This document shows, piece after piece, positions 36,542 to 43,181 of a DNA stretch of 64,000 bases (the first letter of the stretch is position 1; every line of letters starts with the position of its first letter). A program made the translations under genes and the position numbers. Origin of the DNA: Haloimpatiens lingqiaonensis (GTDB taxonomy: Bacteria > Bacillota > Clostridia > Clostridiales > Clostridiaceae); contig NZ_CABDWS010000004.1 in NCBI RefSeq assembly GCF_901447495.1, positions 1-64,000 on the forward strand, given 5' to 3'. Below the pieces are notes generated by a model. The model had not been told where the DNA came from, ran no database searches, and saw only the letters and a list, made by a program, of their open reading frames with translations.

Positions 36542-36745
36542 ATGAAAAACAGCCATTATGAGGTTTCAGGTCTAGGGAATTCACAGGATAAAACCAAAGT
36601 ATTAAATGCATTAGACAGAATAGAAGGAGTTCAAGAAGTGGCAGTAGATTTAGCACGAGGAACCATAGAAATAGGATACAACAGTCCAGCTACTAAGGAA
36701 AAGATAATTAAATGCATAGAGAACACTGGATATACAGTAAAATAG
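36542..36745 (+). CDS. Small HMA-fold protein lacking the CXXC metal motif
   Basis: 67-residue ferredoxin-like (heavy-metal-associated) fold. Seen: HYEVSGLGNSQDKTKVLNALDRIEGVQEVAVDL...TIEIGY...KEKIIKCIENTGYTV, the beta-alpha-beta-beta-alpha-beta order of copper chaperones. The usual CXXC after the first strand is replaced by GLGNSQD; the only Cys is in the second helix. Metal binding by the standard mode is therefore unlikely. AGGAG lies 10 bp before this ATG; an ATG three codons upstream is too close to it. No copper ATPase adjoins. Confidence 0.75.
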   Translation: MKNSHYEVSGLGNSQDKTKVLNALDRIEGVQEVAVDLARGTIEIGYNSPATKEKIIKCIENTGYTVK

Positions 36746-36767
36746 ACAAGAAAACTTGTCTATTTTA
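36738..36767. terminator. Bidirectional terminator between HMA gene and yitT
   Basis: TAAAATAGACAAG, loop AAAA, CTTGTCTATTTTA: a perfect 13-bp stem overlapping the HMA stop codon, with T/A runs for both directions. Confidence 0.85.
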
Positions 36768-36781
36768 CTTATTGAAATTAT

Positions 36782-37651
36782 TTAGTTTGATAAGCTCTTA
36801 AATCCTTCACCAAGGGTTTCATGAACATTGTAAGTTATTATAAAAGCTTTTCTGTCAGTTTCATGTATAAATTTTTTTAATTTTATAAATTGTTTTTTAT
36901 CTAATACTGTATTTATGATTTCTTTTTCCTCATTGGTATAGGCACCTTTTCCTATATATAGAGTAGCACCTCTATCCAATTCTTCAATTATAAATTTCTT
37001 TATTTTTTCTCCTTCAGTGCTTAGTATTTCTACCTTTTTGTAGTCATTTAATCCACTGATTACCACGTCTATTATTATGCCAAGAATTATTACTCCTAAT
37101 AAAGCGTACATACCTTTTTTTATTCCAAAAGTATAAGTAGCTAATATAGTTATTACTAAATCTACTATTAAAAGAGCTTTTCCTAATTCAATGTGAGCAT
37201 ATTTATTAAGTATTTTAGCAACTATATCAGTACCACCAGTAGATGCATTTTGTTCAAAAACTATAGCTATACCAACAGCACATAATAGAGAACCAAATAA
37301 TAATTCTATTAATAAATCATCTGTGAATGGTTTAGACATAGGCATAGTTTTTTCCATAATCCATACCATTAAGGAAAATGCAAAACTTGCATAAACGGAT
37401 CTGGCTCCAAAACTAGAATCTATAAATACAAATCCTACCACAAATAAAACCAAATTCATTAAAGTCATCAATAAACCTATACTTAAATTTGGAATGTAAG
37501 GTTGAATTACCATAGCAAGACCACTAACGCCACCGGCAGCGATATCATTTGGAACTAGAAAGAAATATGTACCAGCTGCAGTTATGATAAGTCCAATATG
37601 GAGTAAAATCATTTCTTTTAAAAACTCTTTAGCGTTAAAAACTTTCTTCAT
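36782..37651 (-). CDS. YitT family membrane protein (DUF161 + DUF2179)
   Basis: 289-residue protein of unknown molecular function. Seen: about five to six N-terminal transmembrane segments with the family motifs FLVPNDIAAGGVSGLAMVI (~32-50) and EQNASTGGTDIVAKIL (~134-149). They are followed by a soluble DUF2179 domain (~210-289) with EELDRGATLYIGKGAYTNEEKE. Proposed to be a transporter. GGGAGG lies before the ATG. A hairpin with a T-run 150-180 bp upstream on the same strand may attenuate it. Confidence 0.87.
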   Translation of the reverse strand: MKKVFNAKEFLKEMILLHIGLIITAAGTYFFLVPNDIAAGGVSGLAMVIQPYIPNLSIGLLMTLMNLVLFVVGFVFIDSSFGARSVYASFAFSLMVWIMEKTMPMSKPFTDDLLIELLFGSLLCAVGIAIVFEQNASTGGTDIVAKILNKYAHIELGKALLIVDLVITILATYTFGIKKGMYALLGVIILGIIIDVVISGLNDYKKVEILSTEGEKIKKFIIEELDRGATLYIGKGAYTNEEKEIINTVLDKKQFIKLKKFIHETDRKAFIITYNVHETLGEGFKSLSN

Positions 37652-37800
37652 ATTTAAAACCTCCCTTAAATTTTTTATCTAATAAGTATTTTTATATTTT
37701 ATATTTTATGGACTTTTATAGAAAATTGGCAAAAATCTTTGTTGTTTGCCTCAGTTATAGTTTACTAAATTATTTAAAAATTAATAATTTATTATTTTCC

Positions 37801-37833
37801 ATAAAAAAATCTCTTAACCAAAGGCTAAGAGGT
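37801..37833 (-). terminator. Intrinsic terminator-like hairpin in the yitT leader
   Basis: On the minus strand CTCTTAGCC, loop TTT, GGTTAAGAG, then ATTTTTTT. There is no minus-strand gene upstream, so it either ends an unseen small RNA or attenuates yitT. The rest of 37652-38190 is very AT-rich with no gene seen. Confidence 0.55.
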
Positions 37834-38220
37834 ATAATCAACAGAGAAGAACATTCTGTATCTTTTGTTTTAAGTTATATTTAAATTTCAGTTTAAATTT
37901 GCAAATTTCAACTATATATTACAATGTTTTAATAAAAATATCAATACTTAGTTTTAAAGTGCTAAATGAAGTTTAAATATTTGAAATATTTACAACTATA
38001 TTTTTAATTTAATATTAATTTTTTTACTAGTTACTAAATGTAATTATAGAATTTTAAATAATAAAATTTGCTATACTAAAATATTGTTAAAAATTAATAA
38101 GAAAATAATAAAAGAGGAATATAAATTCTATTGAAATGCAAAAATATATATATTATAATTAATTTAATGTGAAAAAAAATTAGTACCATGAAAAAAAATT
38201 ATCATCGAGGAGGAAAAAAT

Positions 38221-38598
38221 ATGAATAAATCAGTTATTTCAACAAATGCAGCACCAGGTGCTATAGGACCATACTCTCAAGGAATAAAAATAGGAGAATT
38301 AGTATATACTTCAGGACAACTTCCAATAGATCCTAAAACAGGTGAAATGCCAGCTACTATAGAAGAGCAAACAAAACAATCATTAGAAAATGTAAAAGCT
38401 ATATTAGAAGCAGCAGGTAGTGACTTAAGCAAAGTTGTTAAAACTACTGTTTTCTTAAGCGATATAAACAACTTCGGTAAAATGAATGAAGTTTATGCAC
38501 AATTCTTTACAGCTGATTATCCAGCAAGAAGTGCATTCCAAGTAGCTAAATTACCTAAAGATGCTTTAGTTGAAATAGAAGTAGTAGCTATAGCATAA
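38221..38598 (+). CDS. ridA: RidA family enamine/imine deaminase
   Basis: Hydrolyses reactive 2-aminoacrylate and other enamines or imines released by PLP enzymes. Seen: the family pattern APGAIGPYSQGIKIGELVYTSGQLP (~9-33), NVKAILEAAGSDLSKVVKTTVFL, and PARSAFQVAKLPKDALVEIEVVA with the key Arg (~102). 125 residues, normal. GAGGAGG is 6 bp before the chosen ATG; a longer frame of 11 codons includes that site. The YheO-type regulator downstream is 575 bp away across two repeats. Confidence 0.93.
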   Translation: MNKSVISTNAAPGAIGPYSQGIKIGELVYTSGQLPIDPKTGEMPATIEEQTKQSLENVKAILEAAGSDLSKVVKTTVFLSDINNFGKMNEVYAQFFTADYPARSAFQVAKLPKDALVEIEVVAIA

Positions 38599-38668
38599 TA
38601 CAAGGATATTTAAAATATGTTATATAGCTATAAAAAAGATTAAACCTCAAAAAAGGTACAATGCGGTG

Positions 38669-38919
38669 GAATTATGAAATTTCTCTTCCATGACTTGCAT
38701 AGAAGCTCGGAACAATAAATTTAATTTAAGAAATTCTAATCTTTTAGCCAGATAAAATTATCTAACGCTCACATTCAGCGTCGTGCCTCAGGTTCGCTAG
38801 CCTGGCGTCCTTGCCAGGCTTACGATAATTTTATCTGTCTAAAAGAAGAATTTCTAAAATTAAATTTAAATAGTTCCTTTGCTTCTTATGCAAGTTATTC
38901 CAGAGAAATTTCATAATTC
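38669..38919. repeat. Type D long hairpin with branched GC-rich tip
   Basis: 251 bp. The left arm (GAATTATGAAATTTCTC...) is complementary to the right arm (...GAGAAATTTCATAATTC), continuing through AAATTTAATTT, AGAAATTCT and CAGATAAAATTATC. The tip has two GC-rich small hairpins, CGCTCACATTCAGCG and CCTGGCGTCCTTGCCAGG. Same architecture as type A but unrelated sequence. Only one copy in this window. Confidence 0.85.
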
Positions 38920-38950
38920 GATATTTTGGTGGGAAAATCATAAAAATAGT

Positions 38951-39085
38951 TTATCCGATGACTACCTGCCGTAACACTCCCACTTTTAACAAAGTGCGAG
39001 TTAACGGCAGCTACGTCCCTGGATAACGATCTCTAACCTTCAGATGGAGTAAAACTTCATCTGAAGCTAAGAGCTCTGTTTATAA
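38951..39085 (+). repeat. Type E two-hairpin repeat, copy 3
   Basis: TTATCCGATGACTACCTGCCG through AGAGCTCTGTTTATAA, ~90 bp upstream of the YheO-type regulator and in the same orientation. One base of the first stem differs (GTGCGAG for GTGGGAG), giving a mismatch. Confidence 0.85.
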
Positions 39086-39173
39086 CATAAAGAGTTAGAT
39101 ATAAATTGGGTTATTTTAAGTTTTGGGCTTAAGATGACCCTTTTATAGATTAAGGTTTTAAGGAGAAAAGGTA

Positions 39174-39839
39174 ATGAGTAGTAGAGACAAATTAAAAAAA
39201 TATATACCACTAGTGGAGTTCATGGGAAAAGTACTTGGAAAAAATTCTGAAGTGGTTTTGCATGATATAAATAATTTAGATAATTCTATAGTGGCAATAG
39301 CTAATGGGCATATAAGTGGTAGAACTGTTGGGGGACCCGTTACAGATTTGGTTTTAAAGATATTAAAGGATGGAAGTTATAAAGAGAAAAATTATATATG
39401 TAATTATAAGGGAGTCTCTAGAGATAATAAAACGTTGAAATCCTCTAGTTATTTTATAAAAGATGATAATGGAAAGTTAATAGGAATGATATGTATTAAT
39501 ACGGATATTACCAATATTATAAAGGTAAAAGATATGTTAGATGCCTTTGCATTTATAGAAGAGGAAGATACTGAAAAGGAATCAGAGGAATCTGGGGAAG
39601 TATCTGTATTTGAAAATCTAGATAAAAATGTTGAGGATGTAATTAGTTCCATAATAAATAGTGTAATGGAGGAATATTCAATACCACCAGAAAGAATGAG
39701 TTTAGAGGAAAAAATGCAAGTAGTTAAAAAGTTAAATGAAAAGGGTGTATTTTTATTAAAAGGTGGAGTAAGTGAAGTGGCTAAAAGCTTAAGGGCTTCA
39801 GATACTACTATATATAGATATATAAACAAGTTAAAATAG
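39174..39839 (+). CDS. YheO/DauR-like PAS-HTH transcriptional regulator
   Basis: 221-residue regulator. Seen: an N-terminal YheO-type PAS domain (IPLVEFMGKVLGKNSEVVLHDINNLDNSIVAIANGHISGRTVGGP, ~11-55), a linker rich in Glu/Ser, and a C-terminal HTH (~170-221: LEEKMQVVKKLNEKGVFLLKGGVSEVAKSLRASDTTIYRYINKLK). DauR-type members repress D-arginine or other amino acid degradation genes, and some sit with ridA genes, as in this region. The target is not evident. AGGAG is present before the ATG, and a terminator follows. Confidence 0.87.
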   Translation: MSSRDKLKKYIPLVEFMGKVLGKNSEVVLHDINNLDNSIVAIANGHISGRTVGGPVTDLVLKILKDGSYKEKNYICNYKGVSRDNKTLKSSSYFIKDDNGKLIGMICINTDITNIIKVKDMLDAFAFIEEEDTEKESEESGEVSVFENLDKNVEDVISSIINSVMEEYSIPPERMSLEEKMQVVKKLNEKGVFLLKGGVSEVAKSLRASDTTIYRYINKLK

Positions 39840-39845
39840 TTGAAG

Positions 39846-39890
39846 AATCAGTTTTACTTTTGTATTATAAAGGTGAACTGATTTTTTTTT
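39846..39890 (+). terminator. Intrinsic terminator after the YheO-type regulator
   Basis: AATCAGTT...AACTGATT stem with an extended, partly mismatched upper part, followed by nine T's. The next gene starts 14 bp later. Confidence 0.8.
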
Positions 39891-39904
39891 AGAGGAGGCT
39901 TGAA

Positions 39905-40617
39905 ATGGCGACTATTTTATTAGTGGAAGATGATGAAGCTTTAGCTATGGGAATAGAATATAGTTTAAAAAATGAAGATTTTAATGTTTATGTAGGAAAT
40001 ACTATAAAAGAAAGCAAGAAAATTTTTATGGAAAATCCAATAGATTTAATATTACTAGATGTAACTTTGCCTGATGGAAATGGATATGATTTATGTAAAT
40101 ATATAAGGGAAAAAAGCCAGGTGCCTATAATATTTTAACTGCCTGTGATGATGAAGTAAATATTGTATTGGGATTAGATATGGGTGGAGATGACTATATA
40201 ACTAAGCCTTTTAGGTTAAGAGAAATGATATCTAGAATAAAGGCAGTTATGAGAAGAAAGAACTTTGCAGCTGATAAAAAATTAGTGGAGAAAAAATCTG
40301 AAGCATCGTCAAATATAATACAGTCAAATGGTATAGAAATACATACCTTAAAGACACAGGTGTTTAAAGAGGAAAAAGAAATTTTTCTTACTCCTGTAGA
40401 ATATAAGCTTTTGTGTTTATTTATTCAGAATCCCAATATAACCTTAAAGAGGGAAGTTATACTAGAAAAACTTTGGGATTCTTCGGGAGAATTTGTGGAT
40501 GACAATACTTTGTCTGTTTATATAAAAAGGCTTAGAAAAAAAATAGAGGATAATGATTCCCATATAAAATCTATAGTAACGGTTAGAGGGATAGGATATA
40601 AGTGGAGTCAACAATAA
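39905..40617 (+). pseudogene. OmpR-family response regulator broken by a 1-base frameshift
   Basis: Receiver plus winged-helix response regulator, partner of the histidine kinase 40 bp downstream. Seen: ILLVEDDEALAMG with acidic pocket, LLLDVTLPDGNGYDLC with the phospho-Asp, then PIIF followed by an in-frame TAA at 40136-40138. Adding one T to the four-T run at 40133-40136 restores LTACDDEVNIVLGLDMGGDDYITKPF and the DNA-binding domain ending IKSIVTVRGIGYKWSQQ. The intact product would be ~237 residues. It could be a true mutation, a phase-variable tract or a sequencing error. If real, the kinase has lost its partner. Confidence 0.85.
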
Positions 40618-40656
40618 AATATATAAATAATGAATTATATGAAAAGGGTGGATTTT

Positions 40657-41907
40657 ATGAGGGAATTTTATAGAAATTATGAAGTTAAAAGAATTACCGT
40701 AATGCTTATTGCTTTAAATATAATATTTTTAATTGGAACATATTTTTATACTGAAAATAAAGTAAAGATCTTGTCAAGGGAAATAGTAAATCAAAATGCT
40801 GCAGTGGTGGGTGTAGCTCTTCAAAAGCATCCAGATTTGGAGGAAGATTTGATTAGATGTTACACCAATGGGGCAACTAAAGAAATATTAGCTAAGGGAG
40901 AAAAAATGCTAGAGAGCTATGGCTACAGTATAAGAACCCCTTTAGAAAAAATGCCTATTATTAATCACATGTACAGTACTTTCTCAAAAATTAATTTATT
41001 TAGTATAGTACTGATTTTTGTATTTACCATAATTATAATAATGAGAGAATATAAATATATCTTTAAAAAAATAAAAGTTATAAGCAAAGCTGCAGAAAAA
41101 GTTGTAGAGGGTGACTTTACTGTAAAAATATTAGAGGGCAAAGAAGGAGAATTTAATATATTAGCACATCAGTTTAATCAAATGTCTGTAAGACTAGAAA
41201 ACAGCATAGAAAATCTAAAAAAAGATAAAAATTTTTTAAAGGAAATAATTTCTGATATATCCCATCAATTAAAAACACCCCTATCGTCTCTTATGCTTTT
41301 TAACGAACTTTTTTTGGAGGGTTCTATAAAAAGTGAGGAAGAAAAAAATAAATTCTATATTAAAAGTAAAATTCAATTGGAAAGAATGGAGTGGCTTATT
41401 AAAAATTTATTGAAGATAGCCAAGATTGAAGCTAATGCTGTGGAATTTGAAAAAACATATAATCCTATTTTACTTACAGTAAATAAGGCCTTGGAGCCAT
41501 TAAAGGTAAAGTGGGAATCAAAAAATCAAAGGGTAAATGTAGATATAAATAGGTATGTAAAACTTAAACATGACGTTAATTGGACGGCAGAAAGTATAAC
41601 TAATATAGTTAAAAATTGCATAGAGCACACTGAAGAGGGCGGAGAAATAAACATAATAGCATCAGAAACTCCCATCTATACCAGCTTGGTAATTAGTGAT
41701 AACGGATCAGGAATAGCAAAGGAAGATTTGCCTCATATATTTGAAAGATTTTACAAAGGTAGGAGAAATAAGAATAGTGACAGTGTAGGCATAGGACTTG
41801 CGCTCTCAAAGAGTATTATAGAAGGGCAAGATGGAAGCATTCAGGTTAGAAGCCAGGAGGGGGAAGGCAGTGAATTTACCATAATGTTTCTTAAAGGAAC
41901 TATATAA
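40657..41907 (+). CDS. Sensor histidine kinase
   Basis: Membrane histidine kinase of a BceS/VanS-like two-component system, 416 residues from the preferred start. Seen: TM1 (~10-30) and TM2 (~110-130) flanking a ~75-residue extracellular part, a HAMP linker, an H-box DISHQLKTPLSSL with the phospho-His, an N-box NIVKNCIEHT, a G1 DNGSGIAKEDLPHIFERFYKG, and a G2 GIGLALSKSI. AAGGGTGG lies 5 bp before the ATG; an ATG nine codons upstream has no such site. Downstream, across a repeat-filled 590-bp gap, is a FtsX-type ABC pair, the usual partner of these sensors. Confidence 0.9.
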   Translation: MREFYRNYEVKRITVMLIALNIIFLIGTYFYTENKVKILSREIVNQNAAVVGVALQKHPDLEEDLIRCYTNGATKEILAKGEKMLESYGYSIRTPLEKMPIINHMYSTFSKINLFSIVLIFVFTIIIIMREYKYIFKKIKVISKAAEKVVEGDFTVKILEGKEGEFNILAHQFNQMSVRLENSIENLKKDKNFLKEIISDISHQLKTPLSSLMLFNELFLEGSIKSEEEKNKFYIKSKIQLERMEWLIKNLLKIAKIEANAVEFEKTYNPILLTVNKALEPLKVKWESKNQRVNVDINRYVKLKHDVNWTAESITNIVKNCIEHTEEGGEINIIASETPIYTSLVISDNGSGIAKEDLPHIFERFYKGRRNKNSDSVGIGLALSKSIIEGQDGSIQVRSQEGEGSEFTIMFLKGTI

Positions 41908-41930
41908 GAATGTTGCGACGCAACATTCTT
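41906..41930 (+). terminator. Hairpin at the kinase stop codon
   Basis: AAGAATGTTGC, loop GAC, GCAACATTCTT: an 11-bp perfect stem. CAATTGA heptamers follow. Confidence 0.65.
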
Positions 41931-41995
41931 ATAATTGACAATTGACAATTGACAATTATGGATGTTTTGCTAATGCAAAACTAAAATTAAAAACA

Positions 41996-42040
41996 GAAAA
42001 AGACCTAAATATAGATAAATTCTATGTTTAGGTCTTTTAA
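41996..42040 (+). terminator. Second terminator hairpin in the kinase-ABC gap
   Basis: AAAAGACCTAAA...TTTAGGTCTTTT, flanked by further complementary arms (AAAACTAAAATT / AAATTTTAGTTTT). It separates kinase transcription from the ABC genes. Confidence 0.75.
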
Positions 42041-42074
42041 AATTTTAGTTTTTCTGTAAGAAAAACTTCCTTCA

Positions 42075-42300
42075 TTGTCCATTGTCAATTGTCAATTGTC
42101 AATTCGTGCTTCCCCCATAAATTCTAAATTTAAGAAATTCCATAGGAATTTCAACATTAATTGATAATTGATATTTGATATTTCTATATTTTCCCTAGCA
42201 CCTAGTACCTAGTACCCAGTACCCAGTACCTAATCTTTTACTTCTTACTTAATTCTCAATTGTCCATTGTCAATTGTCAATTTTCAATTGTCCCTTGTTC
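42075..42300. repeat. Heptamer arrays (CAATTGT, TTGATAT, CCTAGTA, CTTACTT)
   Basis: Four kinds of 7-bp arrays in a row, with the inverted GAAATTCC hairpin of module B between the first two. They end at CCCTTGTTCCTTAGTTCTTAG, where a half type A element begins. Confidence 0.8.
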
Positions 42301-42303
42301 CTT

Positions 42304-42369
42304 AGTTCTTAGCGTACTGTTCACAGTCCAAAATTTCAATTTTATCACGGAATTAAAGGCAGTTTTTTC
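42304..42369 (-). repeat. Type A half-element (one arm, inverted)
   Basis: The 66-bp arm ending ATTAAAGGCAGTTTTTTCC. Together with the heptamers it reproduces, inverted, the half-A/heptamer junction of 25.33-25.45 kb. Confidence 0.8.
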
Positions 42370-42398
42370 CTACGGCACTTACTTCACAACATATTCCC

Positions 42399-42456
42399 TT
42401 TCTTACAAAATTGTAAGAAATAAATTCACTTATATGTAAGAAATGTCTGTTATCAT
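42399..42456 (+). promoter_or_regulatory. Operator palindrome and extended -10 promoter of the ABC operon
   Basis: TTTCTTACAA-AA-TTGTAAGAAA is a perfect 22-bp palindrome (42399-42420). The half-site TGTAAGAAA recurs at 42435-42443, 23 bp after the first. An extended -10, TGTTATCAT (42448-42456), follows without a good -35, as expected for an activated promoter. The likely binder is the response regulator encoded (frameshifted) upstream. Confidence 0.65.
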
Positions 42457-42500
42457 AGAAGCATAAGGTTAAGAGAAAATAATGAGCAGGAGGAATATTC

Positions 42501-43181
42501 ATGGAAATTTTAAAAACACAGGGTCTTACTAAGACCTATGGAAAAGGGGAAATAAAAGTAGAGGCCTTAAAAAATGCCAATATAACCATAAACAAGGGAG
42601 AATTTGTAGCAGTAGTAGGGGCTAGTGGTTCTGGAAAGAGTACTCTTCTTCATATGCTTGGGGGAGTAGATAAGCCAACAGAAGGAGAAATTATTATAGA
42701 TGGGGTTAATATTTCTAAACTTAAAGAAGAGAAGCTAGCTATATTTAGAAGAAGGAAGGTTGGATTCATATTTCAGTTTTATAATTTAATACCTGTTTTA
42801 ACAGCTGAGGAAAATATGATGATGCCACTTTTATTGGATTATAAAAGGCCAGATGAAAAGTATATGAATGAATTAATAGATATATTAGGATTAAGAGATA
42901 GATTGGATCACTTGCCATCAGAATTATCAGGGGGGCAGCAGCAGAGGGTGTCCATAGGAAGAGCATTAGCCTACAAGCCTTCTATAATACTTGCGGACGA
43001 GCCTACTGGAAATTTAGATAGTAAAAATTCTAAGGAAATTATAGAGCTTTTGAAATTTTCTGTAAGAAAATATAATCAAACCCTAATAATCATAACTCAT
43101 GATTTAAATATAGCTTCCCAAGCAGATAGAATTATCCACATGGCAGATGGGGTTATAGTTAAAGATGAGGTGGTAAGGTAA
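42501..43181 (+). CDS. ABC transporter ATP-binding protein (LolD/MacB/BceA type)
   Basis: 226-residue ATPase. Seen: Walker A GASGSGKST (~38-46), Q-loop QFYNLIP, ABC signature LSGGQQQRVSIGRAL, Walker B ILADEPTGNLDS, and switch His ITHD. The sequence is of the type that pairs with FtsX/MacB permeases, in antimicrobial-peptide resistance or lipoprotein release. Its stop overlaps the permease start (TAATG), so the two are translationally coupled. AGGAGG lies before the ATG. Confidence 0.93.
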   Translation: MEILKTQGLTKTYGKGEIKVEALKNANITINKGEFVAVVGASGSGKSTLLHMLGGVDKPTEGEIIIDGVNISKLKEEKLAIFRRRKVGFIFQFYNLIPVLTAEENMMMPLLLDYKRPDEKYMNELIDILGLRDRLDHLPSELSGGQQQRVSIGRALAYKPSIILADEPTGNLDSKNSKEIIELLKFSVRKYNQTLIIITHDLNIASQADRIIHMADGVIVKDEVVR

